Shown in pieces: positions 49,649 through 56,868 of a stretch of 64,000 nt of DNA (the first letter of the stretch is position 1; every line of letters begins with the position of its first letter). Origin of the DNA: Neisseria sicca 4320 (GTDB lineage Bacteria; Pseudomonadota; Gammaproteobacteria; Burkholderiales; Neisseriaceae); NCBI RefSeq assembly GCF_000193735.1, contig NZ_AEPF01000108.1:8150-72149 (forward strand). The letters are read 5' to 3'. Made by a program: the position numbers and the translations under genes. The notes below the pieces were generated by a model. It searched no databases and was not told where the DNA came from. It saw nothing but the letters and a program-made list of their open reading frames with translations.

Positions 49649-51259
49649 ATGCCGACACGCCGTCAATTCCTCAGTTACACCGCTGCGCTTGCCGCTGCGT
49701 CCTCTTTCTCTTGGCTGACTTACCAACGCCTCAACCGCAAACCGCCGGTTTCCGTCAACCGCGTCGGGCTGCCGCTGGGGCATTTGTTGCGCGACGGGAA
49801 ATTGCTCAGCCCGCCGACCCGCCGTTACGAATGCAATACGCTGATAGTCGGCGGCGGCGCGGCGGGTTTGGGGGCGTTGTGGTATTTGGCGAAACACGGT
49901 CATCGCGATGTATTGCTGGCGGAAGGGTTTGAGCGCAACGGCAACAATGCCGCCTACGCCGCTTCAGACGGTCTGAAAGCGCCGAGCGGAGCGCATTATC
50001 TTGCGTTGCCGTCGAAAGAGAGCGCGTATGTGCGCGAGATGCTGGCGGATTTCGGTATCTTGCAATCGGACGGCAGTTTCAGGGAAACCGATTTGGTTTA
50101 CGCGCCCGAGTCGCGCCTTTTGTATCAGGATAAATGGCAGGAACACCTGTTGCCGAAAGAAAATGCGGATTCCAAACGCTTTTTCGATTTAATCGGTCGT
50201 CTGAAAAAGGCTTACGGCAGCGACGGCAAAAAGATTTTCGCCATCCCGATAGCCCTGTCTTCGGCAGACGAAACGTGGCGCAAACTTGATAAGCTGACGT
50301 TCAAACAATGGCTTGCGCAAGAGGGCTACACCTCGCCCGAACTCTTGTGGTATCTCGATTACTGCTGCCGCGACGATTACGGGCAGGGCATAGCGCAAGT
50401 ATCCGCTTTTGCCGGACTGCATTACTTCGCCGCCCGCAACAGCGCGGAAACCGTCCTGACCTGGCCCGAAGGTCTGGCGCACCTTTCCGAAAACCTGCGC
50501 CGCCATGCCGGTTTGCAGGAAGGTTGGCAATGGTCGTCTGAAAACCGCATCCGCCTAGACAAACCCGCTTCCGTCAACGCATCCGCCGTCAAAATCAAAC
50601 CCCTTTCAGACGACCGTATCGAAGTTTGGCTGCGCGACAATTCAAGCGGCGAAACCGTCGCCCTGACCGCGCAACACGTTATTTCCGCCATGCCACTGAT
50701 GGTCGCCGCTCGCATTGTCGAAAATCCCGCGCAATACAGTTTGAACATTCCCGAATACGCCCCGTGGTTGGTCGCCAATTTCGAGCTGCACAGCTTTCCG
50801 AAAGAAAAAAGCAACAGCGAAACTGCGTGGGACAACGTCATCTACGGCACTCAAGGACTCGGCTACGTCGTTGCCACCAACCAGCTCATCCGCGTCGCCC
50901 GCCCCGAGCGTACCATCTTCACCGCCTACGCCGCGCTTAACCACGACACCCCGCAAGCCGTCCGCCGCCAACTGCTCGACGCCTCCGACGAAGAACTGCG
51001 CGACTTGGCAGCCAAAGACTTGATCGCCGCCTACGGAGAGGGCTTCTGGCAACACGTTTCACACGTTGATGTTACGGTACGCGGACACGGCATGAGCGTA
51101 CCGAAAGCCGGTTATCTGAACGACGAATCTTTGTTAAAAATCAGAAACCGCACGTCAGGATTGCTGTTTGCCCACAGCGATTTGAGCGGTTATTCGGTAT
51201 TTGAAGAAGCTTTGTATTGGGGCGTGGAAGCGGCGAGGAAGGTGTTGGAACGGGGCTGA
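49649..51259 (+). CDS. Twin-arginine-exported FAD-dependent oxidoreductase
   Basis: A 536-aa flavoprotein. The N-terminus MPTRRQFLSYTAALAAASSFSWL is a twin-arginine signal (TRRQFLSY), so export to the periplasm in folded form is expected. The dinucleotide-binding motif NTLIVGGGAAGLGALWYLAKHG is at about residues 63-84. Near the C-terminus GLLFAHSDLSGYSVFEEALYWGVEAARKVL resembles the FAD-binding end of amine-oxidase-like proteins. ATG 49649 is used because it begins the signal peptide. The electron acceptor and substrate are unknown. The location after speD suggests a periplasmic polyamine or amine substrate; this is inference. Confidence 0.78.
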   Translation: MPTRRQFLSYTAALAAASSFSWLTYQRLNRKPPVSVNRVGLPLGHLLRDGKLLSPPTRRYECNTLIVGGGAAGLGALWYLAKHGHRDVLLAEGFERNGNNAAYAASDGLKAPSGAHYLALPSKESAYVREMLADFGILQSDGSFRETDLVYAPESRLLYQDKWQEHLLPKENADSKRFFDLIGRLKKAYGSDGKKIFAIPIALSSADETWRKLDKLTFKQWLAQEGYTSPELLWYLDYCCRDDYGQGIAQVSAFAGLHYFAARNSAETVLTWPEGLAHLSENLRRHAGLQEGWQWSSENRIRLDKPASVNASAVKIKPLSDDRIEVWLRDNSSGETVALTAQHVISAMPLMVAARIVENPAQYSLNIPEYAPWLVANFELHSFPKEKSNSETAWDNVIYGTQGLGYVVATNQLIRVARPERTIFTAYAALNHDTPQAVRRQLLDASDEELRDLAAKDLIAAYGEGFWQHVSHVDVTVRGHGMSVPKAGYLNDESLLKIRNRTSGLLFAHSDLSGYSVFEEALYWGVEAARKVLERG

Positions 51260-51383
51260 CTGCCGCAAAAAAAGGTCGTCTGAAAAACAAAGATAAAAGG
51301 TTTGAAATCCAATGCAGGAAGCCCGATAGCCCTTTCACACCGTTTTCACTATAATCCCCATTTCCCCACCCCACTCGCGCGCC

Positions 51384-51824
51384 ATGCCTAAAGCCACTTT
51401 CTACACCCACGCCGCCGACCCCGCCGCCTTCGCCTGCCGCCTGATTGCACGCGCCATACGCGACGGCGGACAGATATTGGTGTGGTCGGATTCTGCCGAG
51501 GCCATCCGCCGCCTTGACCGCGACCTTTGGCAGCAAATCCCCGAAAGTTTCATTCCGCACGAAATCTGGCAGCCCGACCAACCCATGTCTTCTGAAACAC
51601 CCGTATGGCTCGCGTTCGGCGATACCCTGCCCACCGTACCTGAAAACACTACCGTCCTCAATCTATCGCCCGACTTCTGGAACGAAGCCCCTGCCATCCC
51701 CGCCCGCGTGCTTGAAATCGTAGGCAGCAGCCTGGAAGAACTCGCCGACGCCCGCGAACGCTTCAGCGCATACAGAAAAAGCGGCTTTACCATCGAACAC
51801 CACAATATGACCGGAAAAGCCTGA
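51384..51824 (+). CDS. holC: DNA polymerase III subunit chi
   Basis: A 146-aa clamp-loader accessory subunit that links the replicase to SSB. MPKATFYTHAADPAAFACRLIARAIRDGGQILVWSDSAEAIRRLDRDLWQ matches the HolC fold (FYxxx, CrLxxka, vlv...d...LWt). VWLAFGDTLP and LNLSPDFWNEAP correspond to the usual PVLL and LINLs-p segments. A DUS precedes and follows it without forming hairpins. Confidence 0.88.
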   Translation: MPKATFYTHAADPAAFACRLIARAIRDGGQILVWSDSAEAIRRLDRDLWQQIPESFIPHEIWQPDQPMSSETPVWLAFGDTLPTVPENTTVLNLSPDFWNEAPAIPARVLEIVGSSLEELADARERFSAYRKSGFTIEHHNMTGKA

Positions 51825-51952
51825 AACCGAAGGTCGTCTGAAAACAGCTTTACACTCCAAGCCAAAAATTTAAACAGCTTTGATTCCTTTTGAATCAAAC
51901 TGGGCTATAATCCCGACTTTCTTTTACTGACCTTTCAAAAGACGAAAACACT

Positions 51953-52774
51953 ATGAACAAAACTTTCAAATTCAGCGCATTGGCAATCGCCGCCGCATTG
52001 GCACTGACCGCCTGCGATAAAAAAGACGCCAATACACCTGCGGCTGCCTCTACTCCCGCATCCGCAGCTTCTGCTGCAACAGACGCATCTTCCATCGGCA
52101 CACCGACCCAACAAGCCAGCTACGCAATGGGTATGGACATCGGCAGATCTTTGAAACAAATGAAAGATCAAGGTGCGGAAATCGATATGAAAGTCTTCAT
52201 CGAAGCCATGCAGGATTCTTATGACGGCAAAGAAAGCAAAATGACCGAAGCCCAAGCGCAAGAAGTCATGATGAAATTCCTGACCGAACAACAAACCAAA
52301 GCCGCAGAAAAACTTCAAGCCGATGCCAAAGCCAACTTGGAGAAAGGCGAAGCGTTCCTCAAAGAAAATGCGACTAAAGAAGGCGTGAAAACCACCGCTT
52401 CCGGCTTGCAATACAAAATCACCAAAGAAGGTGAAGGCAAACAGCCTACCAAAGACGACATCGTCGTTGTCGAATACGAAGGCCGCCTGATTGACGGTAC
52501 CGTCTTCGACAGCAGCAAAGCCAGCGGCAGCCCTGCCACCTTCCCCGTCAGCCAAGTCATCCCCGGCTGGACCGAAGGCATCCAGCTCCTGAAAGAAGGC
52601 GGCGAAGCCACATTCTATATCCCGTCCAAACTTGCCTACCGCGATCAGGCAGTTCCCGGTGGTAAAATCGGTCCGAATTCCACTTTGGTATTCGACGTGA
52701 AGCTGGTTAAAATCGGCAAACCCGAAGACTTCCAACCTGCCCCCGATCAAGTTGACATCAAAAAAGTCCAATAA
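51953..52774 (+). CDS. MIP-type FKBP peptidyl-prolyl isomerase lipoprotein
   Basis: A 273-aa lipoprotein with lipobox LALTAC (Cys21) and an Ala/Thr/Ser-rich tether (about 25-50). An FkpA-N-type dimerisation helix region spans about 52-135 (QQASYAMGMDIGRSLKQM ... QAQEVMMKFLTEQQTKAAEKLQADAKANLEKGEAFLKENATKEGV). The C-terminal FKBP domain has DDIVVVEYEGRLIDGTVFDSS, QVIPGWTEGIQLLKEGGEATFYIPSKLAY and NSTLVFDVKLVKI. It corresponds to neisserial MIP, a surface-exposed chaperone. A TATAAT lies at 51906-51911. Confidence 0.93.
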   Translation: MNKTFKFSALAIAAALALTACDKKDANTPAAASTPASAASAATDASSIGTPTQQASYAMGMDIGRSLKQMKDQGAEIDMKVFIEAMQDSYDGKESKMTEAQAQEVMMKFLTEQQTKAAEKLQADAKANLEKGEAFLKENATKEGVKTTASGLQYKITKEGEGKQPTKDDIVVVEYEGRLIDGTVFDSSKASGSPATFPVSQVIPGWTEGIQLLKEGGEATFYIPSKLAYRDQAVPGGKIGPNSTLVFDVKLVKIGKPEDFQPAPDQVDIKKVQ

Positions 52775-52792
52775 GCCCGCGCTTTAACCCAA

Positions 52793-52823
52793 TGCCCGAA
52801 CCCAATCCGTTTCGGGCATTTTT
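52793..52823 (+). terminator. Intrinsic terminator after the MIP gene
   Basis: TGCCCGAA-CCCAATCCG-TTTCGGGCA followed by TTTTTC. It is DUS-free; a single unpaired DUS lies 70 bases downstream. Confidence 0.8.
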
Positions 52824-52999
52824 CATTACAAATCCCCCCCCAACTCCCAACTGCCGTTATCTGTTTTCAGGCAGCAATGGTACGCTTTATCCGTTTCAGA
52901 CGACCTTTGCAAATCCGATTCCCATCAATATCACGCATAGCATTCCGATTTTATTTTGCTATACAATGACTGCCTGAAAAAAACCGAAAGCCCGACACC

Positions 53000-53626
53000 A
53001 TGAAAAACATCGTTATCCTCATCTCCGGCCGCGGCAGCAATATGCAGGCCATCGTCAATGCCGCCATTCCAGACGCCCGCATCGCCGCCGTCCTCAGCAA
53101 CAGCGCAACCGCCGCCGGACTGGCTTGGGCAGCCGAGCGCGGCATCGCCACCGACAGCCTCAACCACAAAGACTTCCCCAGCCGCCTCGATTTCGACCAA
53201 GCCATGATGGAGAAAATCGATGCCTATCAACCTGATTTGGTCGTCCTTGCAGGCTTTATGCGCATCCTCACGCCCGAATTCTGCGCCCATTACCCAAACC
53301 GCCTGATCAACATCCACCCTTCCATCCTCCCCGCCTTCACCGGTCTGCACACCCACGAACGCGCCCTTGAAGCCGGCTGCCGCGTTGCCGGCTGTACCAT
53401 CCACTTCGTGACCCCCGAGCTGGACTGCGGTCCGATTATCTCGCAAGGCATCGTCCCGATACTTGACGGCGACACACCCGACGACGTTGCCTCCCGCGTC
53501 CTTACCGTCGAACACCGCCTGTTCCCGCAAACCGTTGCCGATTTTGTCGCAGGTCGTCTGAAGATCGAAGGCAACCGCGTGTTTAATTCAGAACGCAACG
53601 CCGAAGGACAAACCCTCTTGGCTTAA
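53000..53626 (+). CDS. purN: Phosphoribosylglycinamide formyltransferase PurN
   Basis: A 208-aa formyl-THF-dependent GAR transformylase of purine synthesis. MKNIVILISGRGSNMQAIVNA binds the phosphate. FMRILTPEFCAHYPNRLINIHPSILPAFTGLHTHERALEAGCRVAGCTIHFVTPELDCGPII carries the catalytic Asn-His-Asp set. Its order before a DUF3108 gene is common in beta-proteobacteria. A GC-rich intrinsic terminator follows. Confidence 0.96.
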   Translation: MKNIVILISGRGSNMQAIVNAAIPDARIAAVLSNSATAAGLAWAAERGIATDSLNHKDFPSRLDFDQAMMEKIDAYQPDLVVLAGFMRILTPEFCAHYPNRLINIHPSILPAFTGLHTHERALEAGCRVAGCTIHFVTPELDCGPIISQGIVPILDGDTPDDVASRVLTVEHRLFPQTVADFVAGRLKIEGNRVFNSERNAEGQTLLA

Positions 53627-53633
53627 AACCCTT

Positions 53634-53662
53634 AAAAGGCCGGATAAACTCCGGCCTTTTGC
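53634..53662 (+). terminator. Intrinsic terminator after purN
   Basis: AAAGGCCGGA-TAAAC-TCCGGCCTTTT gives a 10-base-pair stem with a T tract. Confidence 0.88.
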
Positions 53663-53776
53663 ATTTCTATAAGTAATTATTCATATCCTAACGAACTAAG
53701 CTTTATAATAATCGATTTAACCGATTGCAAAACAACGTTTTTCACGACATCAAATATATATATATAGAGGAATGCC

Positions 53777-54475
53777 ATGAAACCCTATCTTCGCGCTTTA
53801 TCCCTAAACCTGACGATAGCTGCATTTGCATCACCTGTATTCATCTCTAGCGCCCATGCCGCCAACTTACCGCAATCCGTCTCCCTGCAATATGCCGGAC
53901 ACTACAACGGACTCACCCTGCCCGCGACCATGACCTTTACCCGCAACGGTAAAGGCTACAAAGTCGTCTCGACCATCAAAGTTCCGCTCTACCATATCCG
54001 TTTCGAATCCGGCGGCAGCATCAACGGCAACACCATCCGCCCGAGTTACTACAAAGACGTCCGCGGCGGCAAAACCTATGCCGAAGCCAAATTTAGAGGC
54101 AATCAGGTTACCTACGGTAAAACAGGCGAGCTGCAAACCGAAACCGTCGGCGGCAACATCAGCGATTTATTCACGTTGGCATGGCAGCTTGCCGCCAACG
54201 ATGCAAAACTGCCTGCCCGCCTGAGTATCACCAACGGCAAAAAAATCTATCCCGTCAGCGGTATGAGCAAAATCGGCAGCGGCAGCTATACCCTGAACGG
54301 CAAAGCCACACCCATCGAAAAATACCGCGTACAACGCGGCGGCGACACTGTTACCTATTCTTTCGCCACCGCCTTAGGCAACATCCCCGCCCAAATCAGC
54401 TATACCGACGACGGCAAAACCTACGATTTGAAACTGACTTCCGTCAGCATCAACGGCAAACCCGTCAAACCTTGA
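53777..54475 (+). CDS. DUF3108 periplasmic protein
   Basis: A 232-aa exported protein with a signal peptide (SLNLTIAAFASPVFISSAHAA, cleavage near residue 29). The mature part is a beta-rich DUF3108 domain with SVSLQYAGHYNGLTLPATMTFTRNGKGYKVVSTIKVPLYHIRFESGGSI and YKDVRGGKTYAEAKF. Such domains are thought to bind lipid-like ligands or adopt a lipocalin-like barrel, but no function is established to my knowledge. A run of AT repeats (53754-53764) lies just before the GAGG ribosome binding site. Confidence 0.82.
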   Translation: MKPYLRALSLNLTIAAFASPVFISSAHAANLPQSVSLQYAGHYNGLTLPATMTFTRNGKGYKVVSTIKVPLYHIRFESGGSINGNTIRPSYYKDVRGGKTYAEAKFRGNQVTYGKTGELQTETVGGNISDLFTLAWQLAANDAKLPARLSITNGKKIYPVSGMSKIGSGSYTLNGKATPIEKYRVQRGGDTVTYSFATALGNIPAQISYTDDGKTYDLKLTSVSINGKPVKP

Positions 54476-54498
54476 AGTTCTTAACTAAAAAATTCCTC

Positions 54499-54572
54499 GG
54501 ATTCGGATTTCAAGTGCAACCGCATGCCGGCCTTTTTCTGTTATGGAAAGTTGCACTTCAAAATGCGAATCC
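54499..54572. mobile_element. 74-bp miniature element with IS30-family (IS1655-like) ends
   Basis: The left end GGATTCGGATTTCAAGTGCAAC is repeated as an imperfect complement at the right (GTTGCACTTCAAAATGCGAATCC). The 29-base centre GCATGCCGGCCTTTTTCTGTTATGG equals the left-end interior of the IS30-type remnant at about 6245-6270 in complement. So the element consists of the two IS ends with almost everything between deleted. It lies directly after the DUF3108 gene. Confidence 0.65.
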
Positions 54573-54596
54573 GCCGACCTCTTGTTTTATATTTCC

Positions 54597-55322
54597 TTAC
54601 CAAATCCCCAACCAGTTTTCTTCCGATTTTGAGTTTCCGCCTCTTTCTTGTGTCTCGCGCCCTTCCCTTCGAAAATCCCACGGAGCTTGCGGATTTTTAC
54701 CGTTCCACAAACCTTTACGTTTTTGTTTTGCCTGCTTTTGGGCGGCGGCGTAACTGGTATAGGCGGTTTTGCTTTGCTGTTTTTTGGCATAGCTGACGTA
54801 ATGCCATGCCGCGCCGTCGAGCAGCTGCATAAGGTTCAAATCGGTTGTCCCAACGGATACCTGCGCAACTTCGCGTTTGTAGCGGTCTTTTTCGAATACG
54901 CGTACTTTCACTTTTTTGCCGTCGGCTTCGGCAATCAGGTTGTCACGCGAACGCGTACCGTATGCCTGATTAATCTCGGGCGCGTCGATATACGCCATGC
55001 GGATTTTGTGTTTTGCACCGTCTTCGTCGATGACGTGAAGGGTATCACCGTCGTGGATTTTGGCGATTTTTCCGTGATAAGTATAAGGGGCTTTTTTGTG
55101 TATGCCGGTCTTGCTCTGTTCGTTTTCAGACGACTTTGGCCTGATTGTATCGGTCAGTAGCGCACCGACGGACTCTAAGCCGAAATGACGGCTGTCTGTA
55201 ATATAGGAAACAATCTGAACGCTTGATCGAATAAGTTCGGTATCGCGTGAGCCGTAACCCAATGCGCCCAATACGGACAGGAAAACGGGCAGCCATTTGA
55301 GCATGGTAGTGATCTTCATCAT
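54597..55322 (-). CDS. Thermonuclease (SNase-like) family protein
   Basis: A 241-aa nuclease with an N-terminal hydrophobic segment (LKWLPVFLSVLGALGY) acting as signal or anchor. The SNase OB-fold domain spans about 80-200: GKIAKIHDGDTLHVIDEDGAKHKIRMAYIDAPEINQAYGTRSRDNLIAEADGKKVKVRVFEKDRYKREVAQVSV. The catalytic Asp, Arg and Glu residues of the family are recognisable (HDGDT, KIRMAYIDAPE, DRYKREV). The Lys/Arg-rich tail ends NSKSEENWLGIW. Thermonucleases in Neisseria degrade extracellular DNA and biofilm matrix. The start may be the first or second Met. Confidence 0.85.
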   Translation of the reverse strand: MMKITTMLKWLPVFLSVLGALGYGSRDTELIRSSVQIVSYITDSRHFGLESVGALLTDTIRPKSSENEQSKTGIHKKAPYTYHGKIAKIHDGDTLHVIDEDGAKHKIRMAYIDAPEINQAYGTRSRDNLIAEADGKKVKVRVFEKDRYKREVAQVSVGTTDLNLMQLLDGAAWHYVSYAKKQQSKTAYTSYAAAQKQAKQKRKGLWNGKNPQAPWDFRREGRETQERGGNSKSEENWLGIW

Positions 55323-55334
55323 TTGAGAATGATA

Positions 55335-55375
55335 AGGTCGTCTGAAAACCGAAATTGGTTTTCAGACGACCTTTG
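55335..55375 (-). terminator. DUS-pair terminator after rpiA
   Basis: AGGTCGTCTGAA at 55335-55346 pairs with 55361-55372. It lies just past the rpiA stop on the minus strand. Confidence 0.72.
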
Positions 55376-55388
55376 CTGTTTATTACCT

Positions 55389-56060
55389 TTAATTTTGTCC
55401 GGGTTTGATGACTTTGACGCCCTGCTCTGTGCCCAGGATCAACAAATCCGCGGCGTTGCGCGCGAAGATGCCGTTTTCGAGAACGCCGGTGATGCGGTTG
55501 ATTTCATCTTCCATAGTCAGCGGACGGTCGATATTCAAGTCATAGACATCGACGATTTGATTGCCGTGAAAGGTGGTGTAATCCAAGCGCAATTCAGGTT
55601 GCCCGCCCATTGCCAAAAGTTTGCGCGACACCAGCGAACGCGCACCGGGCAATACTTCTACGGGCAGCGGAAATTTGCCCAAACGCGATACATACTTGCT
55701 CTCGTCGGCGATACAGATGAATTTGTCGGACGCGCTGGCGACGACTTTCTCGTTCAGATGCGCACCGCCGCCGCCTTTAATCATTTGCAGCATATGGTTC
55801 ACTTCGTCCGCGCCGTCGATATAGACAGCCAGCCCCATCACATCGTTCAGCGATACTTCGGGGATGTCGTATTGCGCCATCAATTCGCTGGACTTTTTAG
55901 AAGTCGAAACCGCGCCTTTGATTTTTTTGCCGCTTTTGCCCAACGCTTCGATAAACATATTGACGGTCGAGCCGGAACCGATACCGATGTATTCGTTTTC
56001 AGGTACGAATTCCACCGCTTTCTCGGCGGCAATACGTTTCAATTCATCTTGAGTAGCCAT
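55389..56060 (-). CDS. rpiA: Ribose-5-phosphate isomerase A
   Basis: A 223-aa enzyme interconverting ribose-5-phosphate and ribulose-5-phosphate. MATQDELKRIAAEKAVEFVPENEYIGIGSGSTVNMFIEAL begins with the phosphate-binding GSGST. IDGADEVNHMLQMIKGGGGAHLNEKVVASASDKFICIADESK holds the catalytic Asp, Glu and Lys region. AGGAG precedes the start. It lies 70 bases after ispF in the same direction. Confidence 0.96.
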   Translation of the reverse strand: MATQDELKRIAAEKAVEFVPENEYIGIGSGSTVNMFIEALGKSGKKIKGAVSTSKKSSELMAQYDIPEVSLNDVMGLAVYIDGADEVNHMLQMIKGGGGAHLNEKVVASASDKFICIADESKYVSRLGKFPLPVEVLPGARSLVSRKLLAMGGQPELRLDYTTFHGNQIVDVYDLNIDRPLTMEDEINRITGVLENGIFARNAADLLILGTEQGVKVIKPGQN

Positions 56061-56130
56061 GAGTTCTCCTTAATGGGATGTGGGTCAATAGGATTATGTT
56101 AACATTTTCATGCCGTTTGTGCTTGCCTGC

Positions 56131-56610
56131 TTACGCTTTTTCCAGCAACACCGCCGCCTGCGCCTCGATGGCTTCCATGCGACCCAGATAGCCGAGCTTT
56201 TCGTTGGTTTTGCCTTTGATGTTCACACAGGTCGTCTGAATGCCCAAATCGGCGGCAATGTTGGCGCGCATGGCGGGAATGTGCGGCGCGAGTTTGGGCT
56301 TTTGCGCAATGATGGTCGTGTCCACGTTCACAACGCGCCAGCCTAAAGCCTGCACGCTTTTATACGCTTCGCGCAACAATACGCGGCTGTCGGTATCTTT
56401 AAACTCGGCCGCGGTATCGGGGAAATGGCTGCCGATGTCGCCCAAGCCCGCCGCGCCGAGCAATGCGTCGGTGATCGCGTGCAACAGCGCGTCGGCATCG
56501 GAATGTCCGAGCAGGCCTTTTTCAAACGGGATCTTTACGCCGCCGAGAATCAAATCGCGGCCTTCGACGAGTTGGTGGACATCGTAGCCCTGTCCGATAC
56601 GGATATTCAT
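56131..56610 (-). CDS. ispF: 2-C-methyl-D-erythritol 2,4-cyclodiphosphate synthase
   Basis: A 159-aa MEP-pathway enzyme. MNIRIGQGYDVHQLVEGRDLILGGVKIPFEKGLLGHSDADALLHAITDALLGAAGLGDIGSHFPDTA carries the zinc ligands in the DVH motif and His of GHSDAD. VDTTIIAQKPKLAPHIPAMRANIA and CVNIKGKTNEKLGYLGRMEGI-like end follow. ATG 56610 is chosen, preceded by AAAAGGA; a longer frame starts in a DUS. The DUS pair upstream at 56632-56664 has one arm changed. Confidence 0.96.
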   Translation of the reverse strand: MNIRIGQGYDVHQLVEGRDLILGGVKIPFEKGLLGHSDADALLHAITDALLGAAGLGDIGSHFPDTAAEFKDTDSRVLLREAYKSVQALGWRVVNVDTTIIAQKPKLAPHIPAMRANIAADLGIQTTCVNIKGKTNEKLGYLGRMEAIEAQAAVLLEKA

Positions 56611-56631
56611 ATTTTGTCCTTTTTCAATGTC

Positions 56632-56664
56632 AGGTCGTCTGAAAAACGGGTTTTCAGATGACCT
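56632..56664. repeat. DUS pair with one altered arm
   Basis: AGGTCGTCTGAA at 56632-56643 and TTCAGATGACCT at 56653-56664, with T for C in the second arm. It lies 22 bases upstream of ispF. Confidence 0.65.
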
Positions 56665-56824
56665 CATATTTAATGTCTAAATCCGATATTTGAGCGGCCT
56701 TCTGCCTGATTGGCCATCAACATTTACTTGGTACTTTCAATACTGACACAAGCAGCAAAATAAATTGCCGATAGATAAGCTATAAATACTGTTTCGCGAT
56801 AAAGATTGATTCAAATCGGAAAAA

Positions 56825-56853
56825 AGGCAGGAGGTTTTCAGACGACCTCCTGC
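56825..56853 (-). terminator. ilvD terminator with a DUS in the loop
   Basis: GGCAGGAGGT (56825-56834) and ACCTCCTGCC (56844-56853) form a perfect 10-base-pair stem. The loop is occupied by part of a DUS whose last three bases also form the stem. On the minus strand TTTTTT follows. Unlike other sites, only one uptake sequence is used. Confidence 0.85.
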
Positions 56854-56868
56854 CTGTAATATACCGAA

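Noticed and set aside
53754..53764. AT dinucleotide run before the DUF3108 gene as a phase-variable tract
   Set aside because: Five to six units only, and it could equally be part of an AT-rich leader.
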